Origin: Ruegeria sp. ANG-S4
Lineage (GTDB): Bacteria; Pseudomonadota; Alphaproteobacteria; Rhodobacterales; Rhodobacteraceae
Direction of reading: 5' to 3'
NCBI RefSeq assembly: GCF_000814005.1
Contig: NZ_JWLK01000005.1
Span: 186,001-250,000 of the forward strand
Length of the DNA: 64,000 nt
Under the pieces are notes generated by a model. The model ran no database searches and was not told the origin of the DNA. It saw only the letters and a list, made by a program, of their open reading frames with translations. Below, one piece after another: positions 35,765-43,324 of this stretch. A program made the position numbers and the translations under genes. Position 1 is the stretch's first letter, and each line of letters opens with the position of its first letter.

Positions 35765-38553
35765 GTGCGCCCCTGTCCATTCAGCGGCTGCCATGCGCCT
35801 TTGATGCCTCGCTGGGTGCCGAAACATGCGCGCTAATTGGTGATCTGACGTCTGAACACTCCGATTTGATTGCCGGGACCGCAGGATCCAGCCCATACCT
35901 GAAAGGGTTGATCGAGCGCGAGAAAGAGTGGTTGCCCGAAGCGATTCAAAACCCTGACAGTGCTCTGGTCGACGTGATGAACGCGGCCCGTGCCCTGCCG
36001 CCGGATCGGCTAAAGCCCGGATTGCGGATGGCCAAAAGGCGCGTGGCCCTTCTGACCGCTCTGGCTGATCTGGCCGGTGCATGGCCCTTGGAGCGAGTGA
36101 CAGCCGCCCTGACCGATTTTGGCGCTTTGGCTGTGGATGTGGCCGCAAAAGCCGAGATCGAAGTTTTGATACGCCGCGGCAAGCTGCCGGGTATGGAACC
36201 CGATGACGTGGAAACCGCCGCTGGCCTGGTCATTCTTGCGATGGGAAAGATGGGCGCACACGAGCTGAACTACAGCTCTGACATAGATCTAATCGTCCTG
36301 TTCGACGAAACGCGTTTTGACCCGGATGACTTCTATGACGCGCGGCATGGCATGGTGCGTGCGACGCGAAATTTCTGCGCGACTCTCAGCGACAAAACAG
36401 CAGACGGCTACGTTTTTCGAACCGATCTTCGCTTGCGCCCTGACCCGGCGGTGACACCGGTTTGCATGGCGATGGAGGCGGCCGAACGGTATTACGAAAG
36501 CCTCGGCCGAACGTGGGAGAGGGCCGCGTATATCAAGGCGCGCCCTTGCGCGGGTGATATCGCAGCGGGTGACAGGTTTCTGGAGGCCTTGCGACCCTTT
36601 GTCTGGCGCCGTCATCTGGATTTTGCCGCGATCCAGGATGCTCATGACATGCGCCTTCGCATACGCGAGAACAAAGGCACCGGTGGCACGTTGGCGATCC
36701 CGGGGCATGACATGAAGCTGGGGCAGGGCGGTATCCGAGAGATCGAGTTTTTCACCCAGACGCGGCAACTGATCGCGGGCGGGCGTGACCCCGATTTGCG
36801 CCAACGCGGGACCGTGCCGGGTTTGTCGGCCCTGGCCACCAAAGGTTGGGTGCCACAGGATGTTGCAGACAGGCTGACCGATCACTACCGCGCGCATCGC
36901 GAGGTCGAACACAGGATTCAGATGGTCCACGATGCGCAAACCCACAAGGTGCCGCAATCCGAGGATGGAATTGAACGCGTCGCCTGCCTGATGGGTATCA
37001 GCAGCGCCGATCTTACCGCGGGTCTTACGCGCCGATTGACCGAAGTGCATGCGTTGACCGAAGGGTTCTTTGCGCCCGGCCAGACTGTCCCGGCCCCCAA
37101 AGCGCAAGAAGTCGAATTCGACAAGAGTATCCTGGCCCGCTGGCCCACCTATCCCGCACTGCGGTCGCAAAGGGCGCGGCGCATTTTTGAGCGTTTGCGG
37201 CCAGAATTGCTTTCGCGTCTGGCTAAAACGGCGAAACCGGCTGAGGCTTTGCTGGCTCTTGACGGGTTTCTTGCAGGGCTGCCTGCAGGCGTGCAATTGT
37301 TTTCCCTGTTCGAGGCCAATCCGCAATTGATCGATCTTTTGATTGATATCGTCGGAACCTCGCACGCTTTGGCGTCGCACCTGTCTCGCAATGCGTCGGT
37401 CTTCGATGCCGTGATTGGCGGCAGTTTCTTTGTCGATTGGCCCGGGCGCGAAACCTTGCAAGGCGAGTTGACTGCGGTTCTGGAAGCAGAAAATGACTAC
37501 GAGTCCCAATTAGATCTTGCACGGCGATGGTGCAAAGAGTGGCACTTTCGTATTGGCGTCCACCACCTGCGGGGTCTGATTGATGGCACTGAGGCAGGGC
37601 GGCAGTATGCGGATCTGGCGCAGGCCGTTATCGCAGCCATCCTGCCCTGCGTCGCGGCCCAGTTCGCCGAAAAACATGGACCTGCGCCGGGGCGCGGCGC
37701 AGCGGTTTTGGGCATGGGATCACTGGGGGCAGGGCGGATCAATTCCCAGTCCGATCTGGACGTCATCGTCATCTATGATCCGCAAGATCAGGACATGTCG
37801 GATGGCCCGCGCCCTCTCGCCACGCGCACGTATTACGCACGTTTCACTCAGGCTCTTATCACTGCATTGACTGCACCCATGTCGCAAGGGCGGCTCTACG
37901 AGGTCGACATGCGCCTGCGTCCGTCGGGCAATCAGGGGCCCGTGGCGACCAGTTGGGCCAGCTTCACGAACTACCAGCAGAACGAGGCCTGGGTCTGGGA
38001 ACATCTGGCCCTGACCCGCGCTCTGGTCGTTGCCGGCGATCCCGGCTTGGCGTCGGATATCGAAGCGTTTCGTGCCAAATTCCTGTCTCGCCAACGCGTT
38101 CGTGGCAATGTTCTGCGCGAAGTGGCTGACATGCGCGACCGGCTGGCCGCTGCGAAATCTCCTGCCGGTATCTGGGACGCCAAGAACGGACCGGGTCGGA
38201 TGATGGATATCGAACTGATCGCGGAAACCGGCGCCCTGCTGTCAGGAACGGTGCGGCGTGATGTTCACGCGGGCCTCGACGGTGCCGTCGCTGTCGGTCT
38301 GTTGAATGTCGCGCAAGGGCAGACACTCAAAGAGTGCTACGATCTATGCTGGGCCGTGCAATGTGCAGCGCGTCTGCTGTCCGGTAAAGTGATCGAGGCG
38401 GACAAGATCGGGGAAGGGGGGGCGGCGTTTCTGTGCCGCGCAACCGGGTTTGACAAAGTCCACGATCTTCAGGCGGCATTGGCAGACACATACGCAACCG
38501 CCGGAGCTTTGATCGCGGCGGTGGTCGAGGAGGGCAAAAATGGCGCGCAGTGA
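35761..38553 (+). CDS. glnE: Bifunctional glutamine synthetase adenylyltransferase/adenylyl-removing enzyme
   Basis: 930 residues, full length for the family. GlnE attaches AMP to, and removes it from, a tyrosine of each glutamine synthetase subunit in response to PII state and glutamine. The adenylyl-removing domain is in the N-terminal half, with MGKMGAHELNYSSDIDLIVL (GxxDxD, about residue 165-180). The adenylyl-transferring domain is in the C-terminal half, with GMGSLGAGRINSQSDLDVIV (about residue 650-665). Both metal-binding Asp pairs are intact. The start overlaps the DUF4440 gene by 4 bp and the end overlaps the next small gene by 14 bp. Confidence 0.96.
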   Translation: MSAPLSIQRLPCAFDASLGAETCALIGDLTSEHSDLIAGTAGSSPYLKGLIEREKEWLPEAIQNPDSALVDVMNAARALPPDRLKPGLRMAKRRVALLTALADLAGAWPLERVTAALTDFGALAVDVAAKAEIEVLIRRGKLPGMEPDDVETAAGLVILAMGKMGAHELNYSSDIDLIVLFDETRFDPDDFYDARHGMVRATRNFCATLSDKTADGYVFRTDLRLRPDPAVTPVCMAMEAAERYYESLGRTWERAAYIKARPCAGDIAAGDRFLEALRPFVWRRHLDFAAIQDAHDMRLRIRENKGTGGTLAIPGHDMKLGQGGIREIEFFTQTRQLIAGGRDPDLRQRGTVPGLSALATKGWVPQDVADRLTDHYRAHREVEHRIQMVHDAQTHKVPQSEDGIERVACLMGISSADLTAGLTRRLTEVHALTEGFFAPGQTVPAPKAQEVEFDKSILARWPTYPALRSQRARRIFERLRPELLSRLAKTAKPAEALLALDGFLAGLPAGVQLFSLFEANPQLIDLLIDIVGTSHALASHLSRNASVFDAVIGGSFFVDWPGRETLQGELTAVLEAENDYESQLDLARRWCKEWHFRIGVHHLRGLIDGTEAGRQYADLAQAVIAAILPCVAAQFAEKHGPAPGRGAAVLGMGSLGAGRINSQSDLDVIVIYDPQDQDMSDGPRPLATRTYYARFTQALITALTAPMSQGRLYEVDMRLRPSGNQGPVATSWASFTNYQQNEAWVWEHLALTRALVVAGDPGLASDIEAFRAKFLSRQRVRGNVLREVADMRDRLAAAKSPAGIWDAKNGPGRMMDIELIAETGALLSGTVRRDVHAGLDGAVAVGLLNVAQGQTLKECYDLCWAVQCAARLLSGKVIEADKIGEGGAAFLCRATGFDKVHDLQAALADTYATAGALIAAVVEEGKNGAQ

Positions 38554-38812
38554 CGATCCGAACGATCCCAAGGGCTTGATCCGCGAGGCATATCGCATCG
38601 ACGGCATCGCCTTGCCCGAATGCCGCAGCATTTTTCTTGACTGGGCGTTGGGCTTTCCGCCCGACCGCGATCAACAAGAGGCTCTCACGGTCCTGCACTC
38701 CGCCTATTCAGCTCAATACTCCGAACATCCGATGACACAGGTTTTGCGCGAAGGGTTGGAAACCGCCCAAGCGCCAAAGCGGCGCGGCGGCTGGCGCAGT
38801 CGCGCCCGGTAA
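38540..38812 (+). CDS. Small conserved protein of unknown function downstream of glnE
   Basis: 90 residues, ATG preceded by AGGAGGG inside the glnE 3' end; the two frames overlap by 14 bp. The body (IREAYRIDGIALPECRSIFLDWALGFPPD followed by a helix) looks compact and soluble, and the C-terminus is strongly basic (PKRRGGWRSRAR). No family is recognised with confidence. The strong ribosome-binding site and coupling to glnE argue that it is real. Confidence 0.7.
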   Translation: MARSDDPNDPKGLIREAYRIDGIALPECRSIFLDWALGFPPDRDQQEALTVLHSAYSAQYSEHPMTQVLREGLETAQAPKRRGGWRSRAR

Positions 38813-38854
38813 GAGGGGCTTTCCCCAAGGCGCTTTCCTGATTAAGAGGGCGCA

Positions 38855-40057
38855 ATGACACAGACCGCCGATCGTCCCCGTATCCGCCTGAAACCCAAAG
38901 CCAATGCGCGTGGCCTGCGTCACGGCTTTCCCTGGGTCTATGCCAACGACATCGTGACCGACCGCCGCACGCGCAAGATCGAACCGGGCGCTTTGGCTGT
39001 GCTGGAGGACGACAAGCGCAGCCCGATCGCCCTGGTTGCGGTCAATCCGAATTCAAAAATCATGTGCCGGGTGCTGGACCGTGACCTGAACACCGAGTTG
39101 ACCCCAGACTGGTTCGAGGACCGCATTCGCGGGGCGCATGAGATGCGCAATCAGCTGTTTGACGCGCCTTACTACCGTCTGGTTCACGCCGAGGCAGACG
39201 GGTTTCCCGGTGTCATTGTTGATCGGTTCGGCGAGGTCTGCGTGATCCAACCGAACGCGGCTTGGGCGGAAAAGCACCTTGAGGTGTTGACTGACGCCTT
39301 GGTGACAGTGACCGGGGTGCAAACCGTACTGAAAAATGCCGCCGGGCGCACACGCGGGCTTGAAGGTCTCGATGACATCAGCCTGACCCTTCGCGGTGCG
39401 GCACCCGATGCACCGGTGCCGGTGCCGATGAATGGCGCAACCTTTATGGCGGACCTGACCGGTGGGCAAAAGACCGGGCTTTTCTATGACCAAAGACCGA
39501 ACCATGCATTTGCGGCGCGTCTGGTCAAACCCGGCGCGCGGGTTCTGGACGTCTTCAGCCATGTCGGCGGCTTCAGCCTGGCGATGCTGGCGGGCGGGGC
39601 GGGGCAAGCGCTCGCAGTCGATGGTTCCGCTGCAGCATTGGATCTGGCTGCGCAAGGGGCGGCGCTTTCGGGCTTTGACGACCGCTTCCAAAGCCGGCAA
39701 GGCGATGCGTTTGATGCCCTGACACAATTGAATGAAGAGGGCGCGCAATTCGATGTCGTCATTTGCGATCCGCCCGCGTTTGCGCCATCAAGACAGGCGC
39801 TTGATGCCGGTTTGCGGGCCTATGAACGCATTGCCCGACTGGCGGCACCTCTGGTCGGACAGGGCGGATATCTGGGGCTCTGTTCTTGCTCGCATGCGGC
39901 CGATCTTGGCCGGTTCCGCGATGCATCCGCGCGTGGTATCGGGCGCGCCGGTCGGCAAGCTCAGGTCATCTACACCGGTTTTGCGGGGCCGGATCATCCT
40001 CAACTGCCGCAACTGGCGGAAAGCGGTTACCTCAAGGCCTTGTTTTTCCGGCTATGA
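38855..40057 (+). CDS. RlmI-like 23S rRNA (cytosine-C5) methyltransferase family protein
   Basis: 400 residues. An N-terminal PUA-type RNA-binding domain (about 5-80, with RHGFPWVYANDI) is followed by an EEHEE-like linker and a class I SAM methyltransferase domain: DVFSHVGGFSLAML (motif I, about residue 232), VICDPPAFAPS (motif IV) and LGLCSCSHAAD (motif VI with a catalytic-type Cys). RlmI methylates C1962 of 23S rRNA in E. coli. This family assignment is by domain order and motifs. Its stop overlaps the start of a PIN-domain gene (ATGA). Confidence 0.85.
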   Translation: MTQTADRPRIRLKPKANARGLRHGFPWVYANDIVTDRRTRKIEPGALAVLEDDKRSPIALVAVNPNSKIMCRVLDRDLNTELTPDWFEDRIRGAHEMRNQLFDAPYYRLVHAEADGFPGVIVDRFGEVCVIQPNAAWAEKHLEVLTDALVTVTGVQTVLKNAAGRTRGLEGLDDISLTLRGAAPDAPVPVPMNGATFMADLTGGQKTGLFYDQRPNHAFAARLVKPGARVLDVFSHVGGFSLAMLAGGAGQALAVDGSAAALDLAAQGAALSGFDDRFQSRQGDAFDALTQLNEEGAQFDVVICDPPAFAPSRQALDAGLRAYERIARLAAPLVGQGGYLGLCSCSHAADLGRFRDASARGIGRAGRQAQVIYTGFAGPDHPQLPQLAESGYLKALFFRL

Positions 40058-40596
40058 AGGCGGTTCTGGACACCTGCGTCATTTATCCAACAGTGATGCG
40101 CGAGATGCTGCTCGGGGCCGCCAAACTGGGGCATTTCACCCCGGTCTGGTCGGCGCGCATTCTCGAAGAATGGGCGCGCGCGGCCCGCAAGATCGGCCCG
40201 GACGGCGAGGCCCAGGCGCGGGCCGAGATTGCCCTGACCCGTTCAAATTGGCCAAACGCCATTCAACCGCCCGCCCTGGGCCTTGAACAGCGGCTATGGT
40301 TGCCGGACACTGCAGACATCCATGTCTTGGCCACCGCCGTGGCGAGTTCGGCGGACGTAATCGTCACAGTCAATGCAAAAGACTTTCCCAAGAACATTCT
40401 GGCAGAAGAAGGGGTTGAGCGGCGCGACCCCGATGCATTTTTGCTTGGGTTCTTTCTTGACGACGCAGATGGCATCACCGAAATCGCCGTCAATGTCTTG
40501 TCAGAAGCCAATCGTCTGTCGGGCGCGCACTGGACCATGCGCGCTCTGATGAAAAAGGCCCGCCTTCCGCGATTGGGCAAAGCCTTGTCCAACTGA
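40054..40596 (+). CDS. PIN-domain ribonuclease-like protein
   Basis: 180 residues from the ATG at 40054. The acidic residues of a PIN nuclease are visible: Asp6 (AVLDTCVIYP), Glu38/39 (LEEW), Asp near 90 (LPDTADIHVLATA) and Asp near 110 (VTVNAKDFP). These coordinate Mg or Mn for RNA cleavage. The type resembles stand-alone PIN proteins, not short VapC toxins (about 130 residues). No antitoxin-like gene is adjacent; the gene is translationally coupled to the rRNA methyltransferase upstream, which hints at an RNA-processing or ribosome-related role. Confidence 0.78.
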   Translation: MKAVLDTCVIYPTVMREMLLGAAKLGHFTPVWSARILEEWARAARKIGPDGEAQARAEIALTRSNWPNAIQPPALGLEQRLWLPDTADIHVLATAVASSADVIVTVNAKDFPKNILAEEGVERRDPDAFLLGFFLDDADGITEIAVNVLSEANRLSGAHWTMRALMKKARLPRLGKALSN

Positions 40597-40637
40597 AGGC
40601 GGATCCCTTCATCTGGCCAAAAATATCCCGGGGAGCG

Positions 40638-40657
40638 CGAGGGGCTGGCCCCTCGCT
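40638..40657. terminator. Hairpin between convergent PIN and M48 genes
   Basis: Perfect 9-bp stem GCGAGGGGC / GCCCCTCGC with a 2-nt gap, midway between the two stop codons. No T-run, but the location fits a shared terminator. Confidence 0.5.
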
Positions 40658-40665
40658 GTGCGGAC

Positions 40666-41355
40666 CTATCCGCTCGTCCCCCAGCGCCGCTCCAGGGCTT
40701 CCAGTGCCGCGATCCGTTCGTTGGTTTTGGGGTGGCTCATGAGCCAGGCCGGTACAACACCCGCGCGCTGTTGCGTCAGGTCTTCCAGTTTGTGAAACAA
40801 CGATTTCTGAGGCCCAATTCCAATCCCGGCCTTGGTCAGCAGGGCCGCGGCATATTCATCCGCCTCGTATTCATCCCCGCGCGACAGTCGCGAGGCGAGC
40901 AGTGCAGTCAGCGCATTTGCAATCCAGGCGCCGATAAAGGGAATGAACCGGCTGAGCAGCATCATGAGGGCTGCGCGCATCGCATTCTGGCCCGAGAAGT
41001 CAATCATGCGACGGCGTGCGTGACCCAGAGCGACGTGACCCAACTCATGCGCGATCACGCTGGCCATTTCTTCTGCGGACACATCGCCATTTCTGAACTT
41101 GCGGTAAAATCCGCGCGTAATGAAAATCCGACCATCCGGCGCGGCCAGTCCGTTCACCGGGTCGATTTCATAGATGTAGACGGGCACACGGTCGATCTCC
41201 AACGCTGCGGCCAAGCGGTCGGTCATACGTTTTAACACGGGATCGGCAAGTTCGGTGGATTTTGCATCCAGCTCTCGGTGCGTCCGCCAGACCGAGATCC
41301 GGTACATTGCAAGAGCATAGACAACGGCCAGCAGGATCGGGGCGATACGAAGCAT
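40666..41355 (-). CDS. M48 family metalloprotease (short form)
   Basis: 229 residues. A single N-terminal membrane helix (MLRIAPILLAVVYALAMY) is followed by the gluzincin domain: HELGH in VIAHELGHVALGHARR (about residue 104) supplies the two zinc histidines, and RGDEYEADEYAAALL gives the third-ligand glutamate. It lacks TPR repeats, unlike the BepA-like protease at 6447-7805. Members include membrane-anchored quality-control proteases of the HtpX/LoiP type. It is convergent with the PIN gene. Actual substrates are unknown. Confidence 0.87.
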   Translation of the reverse strand: MLRIAPILLAVVYALAMYRISVWRTHRELDAKSTELADPVLKRMTDRLAAALEIDRVPVYIYEIDPVNGLAAPDGRIFITRGFYRKFRNGDVSAEEMASVIAHELGHVALGHARRRMIDFSGQNAMRAALMMLLSRFIPFIGAWIANALTALLASRLSRGDEYEADEYAAALLTKAGIGIGPQKSLFHKLEDLTQQRAGVVPAWLMSHPKTNERIAALEALERRWGTSG

Positions 41356-41478
41356 AATCTAGATATGGTCGGTTTTGGCCAAATCGCAAGCTGGATTGCC
41401 GCCAATTTTAGAAGGCGTTTCATCCGAACAGCCATAACCCTTGGTCGGAACGGCATTCACCTTGGCATTTACAGCAGC

Positions 41479-41500
41479 GGGTCGCGGATTGCCGCGACCC
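41479..41500. terminator. Hairpin downstream of the small secreted protein gene
   Basis: Perfect 9-bp stem GGGTCGCGG / CCGCGACCC with a 4-nt loop, 9 bp past the stop codon of the minus-strand gene at 41509-41856. No T-run is seen, so this is a possible terminator only. Confidence 0.45.
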
Positions 41501-41508
41501 AACACGTT

Positions 41509-41856
41509 TCAGGACTGTGTGCAGGTGCCGCGGTCATGAGTTTGCGTCGTGCTTTTCACCATCATGTTGTACTTCAGACTCTCATAGTTCATGACAAACG
41601 TAACGACGGTTTCATCTTTGATCAGCACGTAGGTCATCGATTCTCCGGCCGGATAGATATCTGCTTCGCCTTCGATTGTGGGGGTCGTGATATGCCCTTT
41701 GTCTGTGCCGGCGGTTCGCGCCAGTGTGACCGTGCTTCCGTCCAGTTCCGACACGCAATTGACGGTGAATTCGTCTACCTCAAGCGCAGAGGTGGCATGG
41801 CTTGCAAGAGGCGCAAGGGTGGAAACAGCGATCAGCGATAGGCGTTGCAGCAGCAT
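41509..41856 (-). CDS. Small secreted protein of unknown function
   Basis: 115 residues with a Sec signal peptide (MLLQRLSLIAVSTLAPLASHATSA, cleavage near residue 24). The mature part is about 90 residues, rich in short beta-strand-like segments, with two cysteines (CVSELDG near residue 34 and GTCTQS at the C-terminus) that could form a disulfide. No family is recognised. It is divergent from the TAXI TRAP operon across a 400-bp intergenic region. Confidence 0.62.
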   Translation of the reverse strand: MLLQRLSLIAVSTLAPLASHATSALEVDEFTVNCVSELDGSTVTLARTAGTDKGHITTPTIEGEADIYPAGESMTYVLIKDETVVTFVMNYESLKYNMMVKSTTQTHDRGTCTQS

Positions 41857-42256
41857 GTAAGTCGTCCAGGTTTTGCAGTGGTTTAGGGGGTTTAACCTGC
41901 CCCATTCGGGGCAGCGGGGGTCTTGTTGTGCAACTGGCGGCTATCTGGCAATTGCGTCCAGATTGCGGCCCTTATTTGGTCTGCGCATGGCGACGGCGCA
42001 GAAACGCGACGCGATGACTTTACGGGGAAAGTTCCGTCTTTCCTGTCATATGTGCGGATTGGCTGGCATGAGTGGTGACCGGGGGTTGACAACAATAGTG
42101 TCTGAATGAAACCTCGGAAATGTTGGGAGACATTGGAAAATTCACAAAGCTGCACCTGCTGAACGGCAGACCGTAAAAGGAATTCCGGCAGACGTCTGGA
42201 ATAACGTGCAGACGATACGAAATCCTTCTCCCCCAAAATAAGTTGGGAGTTCTTAG
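41857..42256. other. 400-bp intergenic region upstream of the TAXI TRAP operon
   Basis: No supported ORF. It contains a CTGCCCC / GGGGCAG hairpin (41897-41914), a GGAAAG / CTTTCC hairpin (42026-42043), a TTGACA hexamer (42086-42091) without a matching -10, the CAGACG repeats at 42189-42214, and a short hairpin (CTCCC at 42228-42232 with GGGAG at 42245-42249) that overlaps the ribosome-binding site of the binding-protein gene. A small RNA or regulated 5' UTR is possible but unproven. Confidence 0.45.
42189..42214. promoter_or_regulatory. CAGACG repeats upstream of the TAXI TRAP operon
   Basis: CAGACGTCTG (42189-42198) is a perfect 10-bp palindrome, and a third half-site CAGACG follows at 42209-42214, so CGTCTG and CAGACG also form a dyad with a 10-nt spacer. 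The cluster lies about 45 bp before the start codon, suiting an operator. Confidence 0.35.
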
Positions 42257-43225
42257 ATGAAAAACAGCAGCAAGCTTAGCCTCGGCGCATTTGTGACTGC
42301 GGCCATGATGGCTCCGGCGGCCTATGCCGAAGAGTTCATTACAATCGGCACAGGGGGTGTGACCGGCGTTTATTATCCGACAGGTGGTGCAATCTGCCGT
42401 CTGGTGAACAAAGGTCGTAAAGAACACGGCGTGCGTTGTTCGGTCGAATCGACCGGCGGTTCGGTCTACAACATCAACACCATCCGCGAGGGCGAGCTGG
42501 AGTTCGGTGTGGCGCAGTCCGACTGGCAGTATCACGCTTACAACGGCAGCTCGAAGTTCGAAGAGGCGGGTCCGTTTGAAAACCTGCGCGCGGTATTCTC
42601 GGTACACCCCGAGCCGTTCACCGTTGTGGCCCGCGCTGATTCCGGCATTGCCAATTTTGAGGACCTCAAAGGCAAGCGTGTCAACATCGGCAACCCCGGT
42701 TCCGGTCAGCGTGGCACGATGGAGGTTCTGTTGGGCGAAATGGGCTGGACCACCGGTGATTTCGAATTGGCGACCGAATTGAAGGCGGCTGAACAGTCGG
42801 CGGCTCTGTGCGACAACCAGATCGACGCAATGGTCTACACTGTTGGTCACCCGTCCGGCTCGATCCAAGAGGCCACCACGGCCTGTGACTCGGTTCTGGT
42901 GAATGTCAGCGGCGACGCCGTTGACAAGCTGGTCAATGACAACTCGTTCTACCGCACGGCAACGATCCCCGGCGGCATGTACCGTGGCTCAGACGGTGAC
43001 ACGGCAACCTTTGGTGTTGGTGCCACCTTCGTGACATCGGCGGACGTTTCGGAAGATGCGGTTTACGCGGTTGTCAGCTCGGTCTTCGAAAACTTCGATG
43101 ACTTCAAAAAGCTGCATCCGGCGTTTGCCAACCTCAAGCCCGAAGAAATGATCGCGGACGGCCTTTCGGCGCCGCTGCATCCGGGTGCCGAGAAGTACTA
43201 CAAAGAAAAAGGCTGGGTTCAGTAA
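42257..43225 (+). CDS. TAXI-family TRAP transporter solute-binding protein
   Basis: 322 residues with a Sec signal peptide (ending PAAYA). The opening [21 protein letters not shown] and the stretch [28 protein letters not shown] are the hallmark of TAXI binding proteins, the second class of TRAP receptors. [20 protein letters not shown] supplies the substrate loop. Such receptors deliver dicarboxylates, glutamate or other carboxylates to fused DctQM permeases, but the ligand here is unknown. GGGAG lies 7 nt before the ATG. It is followed by a hairpin and the fused permease. Confidence 0.93.
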   Translation: MKNSSKLSLGAFVTAAMMAPAAYAEEFITIGTGGVTGVYYPTGGAICRLVNKGRKEHGVRCSVESTGGSVYNINTIREGELEFGVAQSDWQYHAYNGSSKFEEAGPFENLRAVFSVHPEPFTVVARADSGIANFEDLKGKRVNIGNPGSGQRGTMEVLLGEMGWTTGDFELATELKAAEQSAALCDNQIDAMVYTVGHPSGSIQEATTACDSVLVNVSGDAVDKLVNDNSFYRTATIPGGMYRGSDGDTATFGVGATFVTSADVSEDAVYAVVSSVFENFDDFKKLHPAFANLKPEEMIADGLSAPLHPGAEKYYKEKGWVQ

Positions 43226-43236
43226 ACCTTGCCATA

Positions 43237-43260
43237 GCAGGGCGCCTTTGGGCGCCCTGC
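43237..43260 (+). terminator. Intercistronic hairpin between binding protein and permease genes
   Basis: Perfect 10-bp stem GCAGGGCGCC / GGCGCCCTGC with loop TTTG, 11 bp after the binding-protein stop. With no T-run it is more likely a partial terminator or an mRNA stabiliser that raises binding-protein output relative to the permease. Confidence 0.5.
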
Positions 43261-43324
43261 CACTCAAAACCCGTATCAAACGGGTGAATCAGAAGGCCAA
43301 AAAGGCCGCGACGGGGAGACTTCC

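Noticed and set aside
36289-37509. Minus-strand open frame of about 400 codons opposite glnE
   Set aside because: Same reasoning: complement of a well-supported gene with high GC; no recognisable family.
42086-42091. TTGACA as a -35 element for the TAXI TRAP operon
   Set aside because: No acceptable -10 hexamer at 16-18 bp; kept only as a note.
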